From assembly GCF_902833145.1 (NCBI RefSeq), contig NZ_CADFEN010000006.1:248001-312000 (forward strand): a DNA stretch of 64,000 nt, read 5' to 3'. Below, in pieces: positions 15,405 to 24,338 of the stretch; within the stretch, counting starts at the first letter, position 1; the number at the start of each line of letters is the position of its first letter. Under the pieces are notes generated by a model. That model did no database searches. It worked only from the letters and a program-made list of their open reading frames with translations, and had not been told where the DNA came from. The position numbers were made by a program, and so were the translations under genes. Origin of the DNA: Burkholderia sp. BCC0506. GTDB taxonomy: Bacteria > Pseudomonadota > Gammaproteobacteria > Burkholderiales > Burkholderiaceae.

Positions 15405-17630
15405 TCACGCGCGCACCGGCATCGCCACCTTGTCGAGCGTGATCGGCAGGTCGCGCACGCGCACGCCGGTCGCGTGATAGACCGCATTGGCGATCGCGGC
15501 CGGCACGCCGGTGATGCCGATCTCGCCGATGCCGCGGATGCCGAGCGGGTTGAAATGCGTGTCGCTTTCGTCGACGAAACTCACGTCGAGCTCGCCGATG
15601 TCCGCGTTCACGGGCACGTGATATTCGGCAAGGTTCGCGTTCGTGAAGCGGCCGTGCCGCACGTCGAGATGCGAGCCTTCCTCGAGCGCGGTGCCGAGCC
15701 CCCACACCATCCCGCCGATCAGCTGGCTGCGTGCCGTCTTCGCGTTGAGCAGGCGGCCGACGCTGTAGACGCCGACGATGCGCGGCACGCGAATCGTGCC
15801 GAGCTCGGCGTCCACGTGCACTTCGGCAAACACCGCGCCGAACGAATGGGACGCATAGCGCGCCTTCTCGTCGCCGGGCTTCGCCGTCGCCTGCGCGTCG
15901 ATCGGCTGGCCGCCCGCACGCGCGATCACCGCCGCGGCCGGATCGCGCCGCGATGGGTCGCCGCGATGCACGACCCAGCCGTCGTCGACCGTCACGTCGT
16001 CGGCCGCGGTGCCGTGCAGCGGCGATCCGGAGTCGGCGATCGCCAGCGCGATCAGCTTCGCGCGCGCCTGCAGCGCGGCCTCGCGCACGGCCGGCGCCAC
16101 GCTCGCCGCCGACTGCGAGCCGCCCGACACCGGCGCGCGCGGCAGGCTGGAATCGCCGAGCGCGAAGCGCACGTTGCGCGGCGCGAAACCGAGCGCATCG
16201 GCCGCGACCTGCGTCATCACCGTGTAGGTGCCGGTGCCGATGTCCTGCGTGCCCGACGCGACCTCCGCCGTGCCGTCCGGCAGGATGCGCGCCCGCGCCG
16301 ACGCTTCGCTGCGGTTCGCCGGGTACGTGGCGGCCGCCATCCCGAGGCCGATCAGCGTGTCGCCCTCGCGCATCGTGCGCGGCGCGCCGGTGCGGCGCGA
16401 CCAGCCGAAGCGCCGCGCGCCGGCCTCGTAGCACTCGCGCAGCTTGTTGCTCGACCACGGCTTGCCGTCCTGCGGATCGACCTCGGCGTAATTCGCGAGC
16501 CGCAGCGCGACCGGGTCCATGCCGAGCCGCCATGCGAGCTCGTCCATCGCCGATTCCAGCGCGAACGAGCCCGACGCCTCGCCCGGCGCGCGCATGAACG
16601 TCGGCGTGCCGACGTTCAGCGACACGATCCGGTGCGTGGTCGCGTGGTTCGGCACCGCATACATGATGCGCGACGGCATCCCGCACATCTCCATCCAGTC
16701 CTCGAACGTCGACGTGGTGGCGATCGTGTCGTGGCGCATCGCGGTCAGCGTGCCGTCCTGGCGGGCGGCCAGCACGACGCGCTGTTCGGTGAACGGCCGC
16801 CCGCCGACCGGGCCGAACATCTGCGGCCGCGTCAGCGCAAGGCGAACCGGGCGCCCCACCTGCTTCGCGGCCATCGCGCACAACGACACGTGCGACCACG
16901 ATGAACCCTTGCAGCCGAAGCCGCCGCCGAGGAACGGCGACATCACGCGCACGTGTTCCGGCGCGATGCCGAACACGGCGGCCACGGCCGCGCTCGTGCC
17001 CGACACACCCTGCGTCGCGTCGTGCAGCGTGAGCGTCGGGCCGTCCCAGCGCGCCATCGTCGCGTGCGGTTCGATCGGGTTGTGGTGCTGCATCGGCGTC
17101 GTGTAGGTGGCGTCGATGCGCACCGCGCCTTCGCGCAGGCCGGCCTCGACGTCGCCGCGCTGCGTGTCCATCGCGCGCCCCTGCTGCTTCGGCGGCACGC
17201 GCGCGCCGCGCTTCGCCTGCGCGAAATCCACCACGGGATCGCTCGCGCGATAGCGCACCTGCACCGCATGCGCGGCGTCGGTCGCCTGCTCGAGGGTTTC
17301 GGCGACGACGATCGCGACGGGTTCGTTGCTGTAGCGCACCGTATCGTCCTGCAGCAACGTGAGCCGGCGCCCGGCGGGCGGCGACAGCGGCGGCCGGCCG
17401 CCGTTGGGCAGCCGCATCGCGTTCTCGTGCGTGATCACGATCAGCACGCCCGGCATCGCGCGGGCGCGCGCCGCATCGATCGACTCGATGCGCCCCGATG
17501 CGATCGTGCTCGTCACGAGTACCGCGTGCGCGAGCCGCGCATCGGGAAACTCGGCCGCGTAATGCGCGCCGCCCGTCACCTTGAGTACGCCGTCGACACG
17601 GTCGAGCGGCTGTCCGGTCGACGTGTTCAT
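15405..17630 (-). CDS. paoC: Molybdopterin-binding subunit of a xanthine dehydrogenase-family aldehyde oxidase (PaoC-like)
   Basis: A 741-residue protein, close to E. coli PaoC (about 732). It starts MNTSTGQPLDRVDGVLKVTGGAHY, the common start of the large subunit. Cofactor-binding blocks include GGGFGCKG near residue 240, RAPGEASGSFALESAMDELA near 355, and GTQDIGTGTYTVMTQ near 465. GIRGIGEIGITG near residue 695 should hold the catalytic glutamate. The enzyme oxidises aromatic aldehydes in the periplasm using a molybdenum cytosine-dinucleotide cofactor. Its ATG overlaps the stop of the FAD subunit by four bases. The PaoD-type maturation chaperone gene is not adjacent. Confidence 0.9.
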   Translation of the reverse strand: MNTSTGQPLDRVDGVLKVTGGAHYAAEFPDARLAHAVLVTSTIASGRIESIDAARARAMPGVLIVITHENAMRLPNGGRPPLSPPAGRRLTLLQDDTVRYSNEPVAIVVAETLEQATDAAHAVQVRYRASDPVVDFAQAKRGARVPPKQQGRAMDTQRGDVEAGLREGAVRIDATYTTPMQHHNPIEPHATMARWDGPTLTLHDATQGVSGTSAAVAAVFGIAPEHVRVMSPFLGGGFGCKGSSWSHVSLCAMAAKQVGRPVRLALTRPQMFGPVGGRPFTEQRVVLAARQDGTLTAMRHDTIATTSTFEDWMEMCGMPSRIMYAVPNHATTHRIVSLNVGTPTFMRAPGEASGSFALESAMDELAWRLGMDPVALRLANYAEVDPQDGKPWSSNKLRECYEAGARRFGWSRRTGAPRTMREGDTLIGLGMAAATYPANRSEASARARILPDGTAEVASGTQDIGTGTYTVMTQVAADALGFAPRNVRFALGDSSLPRAPVSGGSQSAASVAPAVREAALQARAKLIALAIADSGSPLHGTAADDVTVDDGWVVHRGDPSRRDPAAAVIARAGGQPIDAQATAKPGDEKARYASHSFGAVFAEVHVDAELGTIRVPRIVGVYSVGRLLNAKTARSQLIGGMVWGLGTALEEGSHLDVRHGRFTNANLAEYHVPVNADIGELDVSFVDESDTHFNPLGIRGIGEIGITGVPAAIANAVYHATGVRVRDLPITLDKVAMPVRA

Positions 17631-18628
17631 GCGACACCTCCCGTCCCGGCGGCTGCCGTTTCGACCGCACGGACGATCGCCCGCTGCGCAAGCGCGACCT
17701 TGAAGCCGTTGCCGTCGAGCGGCCGTGCATCGCGCAGCGCGAGCGCGGCCGCTTCATTCAGCGCGGCATCGCTCAACGCGCGGCCGGCAAGATGCCGCTC
17801 CGCGTCCGTCGCGCGCAGCGGCTTGTGCGCGACCCCGCCGAGCGCGATCCGCGCATCGGCGACACGCGCGCCGTCCATCCGCAATGCGGCGGCCACCGAT
17901 ACCAGCGCGAACGCGTAGCTCGCACGGTCGCGCACCTTCAGGTAATGCGCATGGTCCGCGAAGCGCGGCGGCGGCAGATCGACCGCGGTGATCAGTTCAC
18001 CGGGCTCGAGCGTCGTGTCGAGATCGGGCCGGTCGCCCGGCAGCCGGTGAAACGACGCGAACGGAATCTGTCGCGCGCCGCGCGGGCCGCTCACCTGCAC
18101 GATCGCATCGAGCGCGGCGAGCGCGACGCTCATGTCCGACGGATTCACCGCCACGCACTGCGCGCTCGCGCCGAGGATCGCGTGCATCCGGTTGTGGCCG
18201 CCGATTGCCGCGCAGCCGCTGCCCGGCTCGCGCTTGTTGCATTGCGCGAACGCGGGATCGTAGAAGTACGGGCAGCGCGTGCGCTGCATCAGGTTGCCGC
18301 CGACGGTCGCCATGTTGCGCAATTGCGCGGACGCGCCCGCGAGCAGCGCCTGCGACAGCAGCGGATAGTCGGCGCGAAGGCGCGGATGGTCGGCCGCATC
18401 GCTGTTGCGCACGAGCGCGCCGATGCGCACGCCGCCGCCGGGCAGCGCGTCGACCGTCTCGAGGCCCGCGATGCGCGTGATGTCGATGAGCGCGACGGGC
18501 CGCGCGACGCCGCCCTTCATCAGGTCGAGCAGGTTCGTGCCGCCGCCGATGAACGCGGCGCCGGGCCGCTGCGCCGCGCGCACGGCGCCGGCGACGTCGG
18601 TCGCGCGTTCGTAGGAGATCGCTTCCAT
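17627..18628 (-). CDS. paoB: FAD-binding subunit of the aldehyde oxidase (PaoB-like)
   Basis: A 333-residue protein of the CO dehydrogenase flavoprotein medium-chain family. The FAD pyrophosphate contact appears as FIGGGTNLLDLMKGG near residue 30. ATVGGNLMQRTRCPYFYD near residue 107 is followed by the cysteines that bind an extra 4Fe-4S cluster in PaoB (CPYFYDPAFAQCNKREPGSGC). It passes electrons from the Fe-S subunit side of the complex. The gene lies between the other two subunits, with ATGA overlap to the large subunit. Confidence 0.92.
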   Translation of the reverse strand: MEAISYERATDVAGAVRAAQRPGAAFIGGGTNLLDLMKGGVARPVALIDITRIAGLETVDALPGGGVRIGALVRNSDAADHPRLRADYPLLSQALLAGASAQLRNMATVGGNLMQRTRCPYFYDPAFAQCNKREPGSGCAAIGGHNRMHAILGASAQCVAVNPSDMSVALAALDAIVQVSGPRGARQIPFASFHRLPGDRPDLDTTLEPGELITAVDLPPPRFADHAHYLKVRDRASYAFALVSVAAALRMDGARVADARIALGGVAHKPLRATDAERHLAGRALSDAALNEAAALALRDARPLDGNGFKVALAQRAIVRAVETAAAGTGGVA

Positions 18629-18646
18629 TGCGGTGCCCTCCGTCGG

Positions 18647-19402
18647 CTAGCCGCGCGCCGCATGCGCGGCGCGCACGGCGGCGACGATGTTCGGGTACGC
18701 GCCGCAGCGGCACAGGTTGCCGCTCATGCGCTCGCGGATCTCGTCGTCGGACAGTTGCGCGGGGCGCCGCCGCACGTCGGCGGTGGCGGCGCTCCCGGCC
18801 CCCGCCGAAAACTCGTCGAGCAGCGCGGTCGCCGAGCACAGCTGGCCGGACGTGCAGTAGCCGCACTGGAACGCATCGCATTCGACGAACGCGCGCTGCA
18901 CCGGGCTCAGCTCGCCGCCGCGCGCCAGCCCTTCGACGGTCGTGATCCGCTCGCCTTCGTGCATCACCGCGAGCGTCAGGCACGCGTTGATGCGCCGTCC
19001 GTCGACGAGCACCGTGCACGCGCCGCACTGCCCGCGGTCGCAGCCCTTCTTCGTGCCCGTGAGGCCCGCATATTCGCGCAGTGCGTCGAGCAGCGTGACG
19101 CGCGGTTCGAGCTGCAGCGTGTATGCGCGCCCGTTGATGTCGAGGTGCACGGGCCGCGCCGGTGCCGTCTCGCGGCGCGGCGCGGCCGGTGCGGATGCCG
19201 CGCGCGGCGGCTGCGGATGAGCGTGCGACGTGGCGCCGACGGTCGCGGCAGCCGCCGCGGATTGCAGGAAGCGGCGTCGCGCCGCGCTGGACGGCGTATC
19301 GTGCGGCGACGGCGGCGGCGCCGAATGGCCGGGCCCGAGCGGCGACGGGGCGGCATCGCGCGCCGGTTCGGCAGAGAGAGAATCGGATCGATCGCTGGAC
19401 AT
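18647..19402 (-). CDS. paoA: 2Fe-2S subunit of the aldehyde oxidase with Tat signal (PaoA-like)
   Basis: A 251-residue protein from the ATG at 19402. A twin-arginine signal (ARRRFLQSAAAAATVG, residues 41-56) follows a long proline-rich leader, so the folded complex is exported to the periplasm. The first 2Fe-2S site is GCDRGQCGACTVLVDGR with a later cysteine in INACLTL. The second is QCGYCTSGQ plus NLCRCGAYPNI near the C-terminus. This is the order found in PaoA and other small subunits. It is the first gene of the three-gene operon, so the promoter should lie in 19403-19500. In-frame ATG 19420 is an alternative start. Confidence 0.92.
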   Translation of the reverse strand: MSSDRSDSLSAEPARDAAPSPLGPGHSAPPPSPHDTPSSAARRRFLQSAAAAATVGATSHAHPQPPRAASAPAAPRRETAPARPVHLDINGRAYTLQLEPRVTLLDALREYAGLTGTKKGCDRGQCGACTVLVDGRRINACLTLAVMHEGERITTVEGLARGGELSPVQRAFVECDAFQCGYCTSGQLCSATALLDEFSAGAGSAATADVRRRPAQLSDDEIRERMSGNLCRCGAYPNIVAAVRAAHAARG

Positions 19403-19957
19403 GACTTCTGCTCGCTCCATGGTTGATGGACGCAGATGTGCCGCCCGTGCCCGGATGGCGGCGCGGTCGGCACGCGCATCGGCCAAGAGCAATTCCGGTG
19501 CCGCGAAACCGCGAGGCAGCGCTCATGTGAGGGACCGGCCACTCGCGCGCGGCGCGCACCGAGCGGCGGACGGATCGGGTCGCAACGGGAGCGCCCCTCC
19601 ATGACGCCACGCTGGCGCGCGGCTGGCCGTTCGCTGACGAAGCGGCAATAACGCCCGGTTTTTGGGCGTGACCGGCCGCATATCGGTCGCAAGTTCCCGC
19701 GCGCACCTGCCATGGCGTGGATGGCGCCCGCCCGCGCCGTGGCGGGGTCGCGGTGCTGCGCGTCGTGTAAATGCGCGCAGCATCCGCGTCTGCTGGAAAA
19801 TTCCGCCATGCGCGCCGGCGGATCGCCGCGAAGGGATTCGGTCGGCCTGCCGAACAGATGTCGCGATCACGCACCGATCGCAAACGATTCACCGAAACGT
19901 CGCATCGGAACGGCATACTCGAAAACGTTTCCCGCCCAGCCTGCCAGGAGAGAAGTC
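19403..19957. other. Intergenic region between paoA and the lipoprotein gene
   Basis: These 555 bases contain no credible gene. A small hairpin ACGCCC/GGGCGT with a T-rich loop lies at 19651-19669 but has no T tail. The promoter of the leftward pao operon should be near its left end and that of the rightward lipoprotein gene near 19850-19940. Confidence 0.55.
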
Positions 19958-20242
19958 ATGCGTCGCGTTTCCGTCGCCGTCGTTCTGTGTGCCGCCGTGT
20001 TCGTCGCCGCCTGCAGCGACGACGCACCGCACGACGCCAACGCGACCGACGCCGCGCCGCCGGCCGGCGCATCGAGCGGCGCGGCCAGCGCGTTCAACAG
20101 CGACGCGAGCGCGAACACCGCCGCGTCCGATGCCGCGCCGCTCGCGCCGCCCGTCGTGCACTACCCGCCCGATGACGACGACGATGCGAAACCCGCCGCG
20201 AATGCAGCCGCATCGAGCGTTGCCGCGTCGTCGCCGGGCTGA
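19958..20242 (+). CDS. Small secreted lipoprotein
   Basis: A 94-residue protein with a short basic start MRRVSVAVVL and a lipobox FVAAC, so the mature protein begins at Cys19 with a lipid anchor. The rest is low complexity: alanine, serine and aspartate, with a PPDDDDDAK block near residue 70. No domain is recognisable. A good AGGAGAGA ribosome binding site precedes the ATG. Function unknown; lipoproteins of this disordered type are common in Burkholderia. Confidence 0.75.
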   Translation: MRRVSVAVVLCAAVFVAACSDDAPHDANATDAAPPAGASSGAASAFNSDASANTAASDAAPLAPPVVHYPPDDDDDAKPAANAAASSVAASSPG

Positions 20243-20496
20243 TCCCGCTGCCACCTGATGTGAGTCGGATCCGCCAGGAAACAGCGGCGGGCGTTCGCGT
20301 CGAGCCGCTACTGGCATGACGACACGGTCGGCGACCGCGCGAACGGCGCGGTGTCGTGTCGCGTCACGTCGCGCATGGCCGGCCGAGCGATTCGCCCCCC
20401 GGGCGCCGTCAGGCCCCATCCGCGCGCGCCGCAAGCGCGACGACGCACACCCAGCCGCGACAGTCGCCGCGCAGCCTGCGCCGCGCCGCCCGCCCG

Positions 20497-21120
20497 TCAG
20501 ACCGCGTGCGCGAGCGCGCGATCGACGAGCGCGGCCTCGAAGCCGTCGTCCGTGTCGCGAAAGCGCAGCGGCGCCGCGCAATGCACCAGCGTGTCGATGA
20601 AGTATTTCGCGCGCGGCCACGGCCCGAAGCCGGCCGCCGTGTTGATGTGCCCGGCGTCGCCGAGGTTCACGAACGCGCTGCCGAGGCGCTGCGCGAGCGT
20701 GCGCGCATCGGCGAGCGGCATCCACGGATCGGTCTCGCTGCCGATCACGATCGACGGCACCGCGAGCCGGCGCGCGTCGAACGGCCCGGCGAACGTGAAC
20801 TTCTTCGGGCTGGCCGGCGCGACGAACAGCACGCCCGCCACATCGCCCACGTGCGGCCACTGCGCGAGCGCATGCGCGGCCGCGAGGCAGCCGAAGCTGT
20901 GCGCGGCGAGCACGAACGGGCCGCGCTCGCGCTCCAGCAGCGCGCGCACCGACTGCGCCCAGCCCGCGAGATCGGGCGCGTCCCAGTCGTGCTGCTCGAC
21001 GCGCAACGAGCGCGGGAACTGTCGCTCGAGCCACGTTTGCCAGTGAGCGCCTTCGCTGCCGTGCAGGCCCGGAACGGTGACGAGCCGCGGCGGCCACGCC
21101 GATTTGCTGCATGCGCGCAT
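20497..21120 (-). CDS. RBBP9/YdeN-family alpha/beta hydrolase
   Basis: A 207-residue hydrolase. The family start is LVTVPGLHGSEGAHWQTWLE, with the oxyanion region at PGLHGS. The nucleophile elbow is AHSFGC (Ser near residue 75). The acid is in GSETDPWMPLADA (Asp near 130), and the histidine in GDAGHINTAAGFGPWP (near 158), which is the RBBP9/YdeN signature. These are serine hydrolases of unsettled physiological substrate. It is convergent with nothing and divergent from ghrA, with about 330 bases between starts. Confidence 0.9.
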   Translation of the reverse strand: MRACSKSAWPPRLVTVPGLHGSEGAHWQTWLERQFPRSLRVEQHDWDAPDLAGWAQSVRALLERERGPFVLAAHSFGCLAAAHALAQWPHVGDVAGVLFVAPASPKKFTFAGPFDARRLAVPSIVIGSETDPWMPLADARTLAQRLGSAFVNLGDAGHINTAAGFGPWPRAKYFIDTLVHCAAPLRFRDTDDGFEAALVDRALAHAV

Positions 21121-21452
21121 GATTGCCCTCGCTTGCTTGAAGACGAGGTTCGATTGTGGCGTCGGGTACGCGGCGGCCGAACCAATATTTTGTGCTTTGC
21201 TTTTGCGCGACCGCGACGCCGCAGCCGCGTGACGGCGCCCCGCGCCGGCCGCCCGCCCCGCGCGGCGGCGCGATGCGCCGCGAAACCGTAGAATGTGGGC
21301 TTCCCGTCAGCTTCACACGGAACCGGTCTGGCGCCGACGCGCCGGCCGGTCGTCAGGAGACGCCCGATGTCCGCTACGCCCGCCGGTGCGCCGCACCCGG
21401 CTCCGCTCGCCATCCCCGCGACGCGCCTCGCCGGCGCGCGCACCCTCATGCA

Positions 21453-22394
21453 ATGAAGATCCTGTTCTATTCGCCGCATCAGGAAGCCGGCGCATGGCGC
21501 GACGAGATCGCGCGTGCGCTGCCGGAAGCCGAACTGCGCGCGTGGCAGCCGGGCGATACGGCCGCCGCCGACTACGCGCTCGTGTGGCGCGCGCCGCGCG
21601 AGTTCTTCGCGCCGCGCGACGGCCTGCGCGCGATCTTCAACCTGGGCGCGGGCGTCGATGCGCTGCTCGCGCTCGATCGCGCGCATCCGGGCACGCTGCC
21701 CGCGCACGTGCCGCTCGTTCGGCTCGAAGATTCGGGCATGGCGCAGCAGATGGTCGAATACGTGACGCACGCGGTGCTGCGCTACCTGCGCCGCTTCGAC
21801 GAATACGATCTGCAACAGCGCGAACGCCGCTGGCAGCCGCTCGAACCGCATGCGCGCGCAAGCTTCACCGTCGCGGTGCTCGGGCTCGGCGTGCTCGGCG
21901 CCGCGGTCGCCCGCGCGCTTGCCGCGCTCGGCCTGCCGGTGCGCGGCTACAGCCGCAGCGCGAAGCAGCTCGACGGCGTCACGACCTTCGCCGGCGACGG
22001 CGCGTTCGACGCGTGCCTCGACGGCGCGAAGGTGCTCGTCAACCTGCTGCCGAGCACGCGCGACACCGACGGCATCCTGTCGTCGCGCGCATTCGCGCGG
22101 CTCGCGCCCGGCGCGTACGTGGTGAACGTCGCGCGCGGCGCGCATCTCGTCGAGGCCGACCTGCTCGATGCGCTCGCGAGCGGCCAGGTCGCCGCGGCCA
22201 CGCTCGACGTGTTCCAGCACGAGCCGCTGCCGGTCGACCATCCGTTCTGGCACGCGCCGCGCATCACGATCACGCCGCACAGCTCGGCCGAGACGCTGCG
22301 CGCGGAGGCCGTCGAGCAGATCGCCGGCAAGATCCGCGCGTTCGAGCGCGGCGCGCCCGTCACCGGCATCGTCGACTACGCGCGCGGCTACTGA
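21453..22394 (+). CDS. ghrA: Glyoxylate/hydroxypyruvate reductase A (D-2-hydroxyacid dehydrogenase)
   Basis: A 313-residue enzyme that reduces glyoxylate and hydroxypyruvate with NADPH in the cytoplasm. The Rossmann motif is VLGLGVLGAAVARALAALG near residue 137. The substrate-binding block is FNLGAGVDALL (residue 65), LLPSTRDTDG (195) and VNVARGAHLVE with the catalytic arginine (about 225). HEPLPVDHPFW carries the catalytic glutamate and TPHSSAET the histidine (about 275). The start at 21453 matches the family, although the frame is open upstream. It is followed 32 bases later by the HMG-CoA lyase gene, likely co-transcribed. Confidence 0.9.
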   Translation: MKILFYSPHQEAGAWRDEIARALPEAELRAWQPGDTAAADYALVWRAPREFFAPRDGLRAIFNLGAGVDALLALDRAHPGTLPAHVPLVRLEDSGMAQQMVEYVTHAVLRYLRRFDEYDLQQRERRWQPLEPHARASFTVAVLGLGVLGAAVARALAALGLPVRGYSRSAKQLDGVTTFAGDGAFDACLDGAKVLVNLLPSTRDTDGILSSRAFARLAPGAYVVNVARGAHLVEADLLDALASGQVAAATLDVFQHEPLPVDHPFWHAPRITITPHSSAETLRAEAVEQIAGKIRAFERGAPVTGIVDYARGY

Positions 22395-22426
22395 ATTCCG
22401 CTACGAAGAGAAACCAGGAGACAACC

Positions 22427-23359
22427 ATGACGTTCCCCACCGCCGTCAAGATCGTCGAAGTCGGCCCGCGCGACGGGCTGCAGAACGAGAAGACCTTCGT
22501 ACCGACCGACGTGAAGATCGCGCTCGTCGATCGTCTGTCGCGCGCCGGCTTCCGCAATGTCGAGGCCGCATCGTTCGTGTCGCCGAAGTGGGTGCCGCAG
22601 ATGGCCGACGGCGCCGACGTGATGGCCGGCATCGCGCGCCGCGCGGGCACCGTGTATTCGGTGCTCACGCCGAACCTGAAGGGCTTCGAAAATGCGCTCG
22701 CCGCCCGCGCGGACGAAGTCGTGATCTTCGGCGCGGCGAGCGAAGCGTTCTCGCAGCGGAACATCAACTGCAGCATCGCCGAGAGCATCGCGCGCTTCGA
22801 GCCCGTCGCGAAGGCCGCGAAGGATGCGGGCCTGCGGCTGCGCGGCAGCGTGTCGTGCGCGCTCGGCTGCCCGTACCAGGGCGAGGTGCCGGTCGCGTCG
22901 GTCGTCGACGTCGTCGAACGGTTCGCCGCGCTCGGTTGCGACGAGATCGACATCGCCGACACGATCGGCGTCGGCACGCCGAAGCGCACGCGCGAAGTCC
23001 TCGCGGCCGTCACGCGCGTGTTCCCGCGCGAACGCCTGTCGGGCCACTTCCACGATACCTACGGCCAGGCGCTCGCGAACATCTACGCGGCGCTGTTCGA
23101 AGGGATCGAGATCTTTCACGCGTCGGTCGCGGGCCTCGGCGGCTGCCCGTACGCGAAGGGCGCGACCGGCAACGTCGCGACCGAAGACGTGCTGTACCTG
23201 ATGCAGGGCCTCGGCATCGACACCGGCATCGATCTCGCGCAGGTCGTCGCCGCCGGCGATTTCATCTCGAACGCGATCGGCCGCGCGAACGTGTCGCGCG
23301 CCGGTCGTGCACTGCTCGCCAAGGCGCAGAGCGCGGCCGACGCCGCGAACTGCGTCTGA
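22427..23359 (+). CDS. Hydroxymethylglutaryl-CoA lyase
   Basis: A 310-residue TIM-barrel enzyme that cleaves HMG-CoA to acetyl-CoA and acetoacetate, the last step of leucine breakdown. GPRDGLQNEK (residues 13-22) is the conserved start, with the catalytic arginine in PRDG. HFHDTYGQALAN near residue 206 supplies metal-binding histidines. GGCPYAKGATGNVATED near 238 holds the active-site cysteine. AGGAG lies six bases before the ATG. The other leucine genes are not here. The HMGL name is firm from motifs; gene names mvaB or hmgL are used for it. Confidence 0.93.
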   Translation: MTFPTAVKIVEVGPRDGLQNEKTFVPTDVKIALVDRLSRAGFRNVEAASFVSPKWVPQMADGADVMAGIARRAGTVYSVLTPNLKGFENALAARADEVVIFGAASEAFSQRNINCSIAESIARFEPVAKAAKDAGLRLRGSVSCALGCPYQGEVPVASVVDVVERFAALGCDEIDIADTIGVGTPKRTREVLAAVTRVFPRERLSGHFHDTYGQALANIYAALFEGIEIFHASVAGLGGCPYAKGATGNVATEDVLYLMQGLGIDTGIDLAQVVAAGDFISNAIGRANVSRAGRALLAKAQSAADAANCV

Positions 23360-23385
23360 TCACCTCGTTCCACGGATTTCTCGAC

Positions 23386-23892
23386 ATGACGACACCCGCT
23401 TCATTCGACTCCCTCCCCGATTCCGCGCGACGCGTCGCGCTGCTGCTGCGCGAGCGCGGCCATGCGAAAGGCATCGTGATGCTCGCCGAAACCGGCAAGA
23501 CCTCGGCCGAGGCCGCGGCCGGGCTCGGCTGCTCGGTCGCGCAGATCGCGAAATCGATCCTGTTTCGCCGGCAGGCCGACGGCGCGCCCGTGCTGGTGAT
23601 CGCGAGCGGCGTGAACCGCGTCGACGAGCAGAAGGTCGCCGCGCAAGTCGGCCCGGTCGGCCGTGCGGACGCGAAGTTCGTGCGCGACAACACCGGCTAT
23701 GCGATCGGCGGCGTCTGCCCGATCGGCCATCTGGTCGAACCGGTCACGCTGATCGACGCCGACCTGCTCGCGCTCGACAGCCTGTGGGCCGCCGCCGGCC
23801 ATCCGCACGCGGTGTTCAACCTGTCGCCGCACGAATTGGTGTCGCTGACCGGCGCGCCGGTCGCGGACGTCGCGTTGCGGGAGTCCGCATGA
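23386..23892 (+). CDS. YbaK/ProX-type aminoacyl-tRNA deacylase-like protein
   Basis: A 168-residue protein of the YbaK/aaRS-associated domain family, which hydrolyses mischarged aminoacyl-tRNA. Visible blocks are VAQIAKSILFRRQ, where the lysine corresponds to the conserved catalytic-site lysine, then GVNRVDEQKVA and TGYAIGGVCPIGH near residue 104, the family signature. HPHAVFNLSPHELVSLTGA closes the fold. It starts 27 bases after the HMG-CoA lyase and overlaps the next gene by four bases. Confidence 0.9.
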   Translation: MTTPASFDSLPDSARRVALLLRERGHAKGIVMLAETGKTSAEAAAGLGCSVAQIAKSILFRRQADGAPVLVIASGVNRVDEQKVAAQVGPVGRADAKFVRDNTGYAIGGVCPIGHLVEPVTLIDADLLALDSLWAAAGHPHAVFNLSPHELVSLTGAPVADVALRESA

Positions 23893-24095
23893 GCGACGTG
23901 ACGATGCCGGTCGCCACGGTCGCGTCGCCGTGCACCGACGTCTGCCGGATCGACCCGCGCACCGGCTGGTGCGCGGGCTGCCTGCGCACGCGCGGCGAGA
24001 TCAAGGGATGGCGTGAGTCGGACGACGACGCGAGGCGCGCGCTGCTCGCGCGGCTCGACGCGCGGCGGCGCCTGATCGCGGGCAGCGAGACATAA
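23889..24095 (+). CDS. DUF1289 domain protein
   Basis: A 68-residue protein with the DUF1289 cysteine pattern CTDVCRIDPRTGWCAGCLRTR (four cysteines, residues 15-34), probably a small metal-binding site. Next comes the conserved IKGWRESDDDARRALL. Start ATG overlaps the stop of the YbaK-like gene (ATGA), so it is translationally coupled. Function of the family is not established. Confidence 0.88.
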   Translation: MSDVTMPVATVASPCTDVCRIDPRTGWCAGCLRTRGEIKGWRESDDDARRALLARLDARRRLIAGSET

Positions 24096-24127
24096 AAAAA
24101 AGCCGTTCAGCCTCACGGGCGAACGGC
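24094..24127 (-). terminator. Probable terminator of the leftward EamA gene
   Basis: The stem GCCGTTC (24102-24108) / GAACGGC (24121-24127) is followed on the minus strand by eight U (A run 24094-24101). It lies about 210 bases after the EamA stop and touches the end of the convergent DUF1289 gene. Confidence 0.7.
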
Positions 24128-24338
24128 ATCGAGATCGGAATCCTGTGAACGTGATCAACGTCACAGCCCGCATCATACGAGCGACGCGGCCGCATCGCAT
24201 CGGGTGTTTCCCTACAACTTCTTACAGCGCTTTTCACGGCCGCGCGCGACGTCGTTCCGCACGCAACCTCCGTTCCCGACACGCGCATTCGACGGGCCGC
24301 GGCGCGACCGTGCCGCGACGCCGAATCGTCTGACCGTA

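Noticed and set aside
15154-17757. 867-codon minus-strand frame overlapping paoC
   Set aside because: It lies in another frame of the paoC gene and is arginine-rich with no family motif.
19651-19669. Hairpin ACGCCC/GGGCGT as a terminator
   Set aside because: The stem is six pairs with a seven-base loop, no T tail, and no gene ends nearby.
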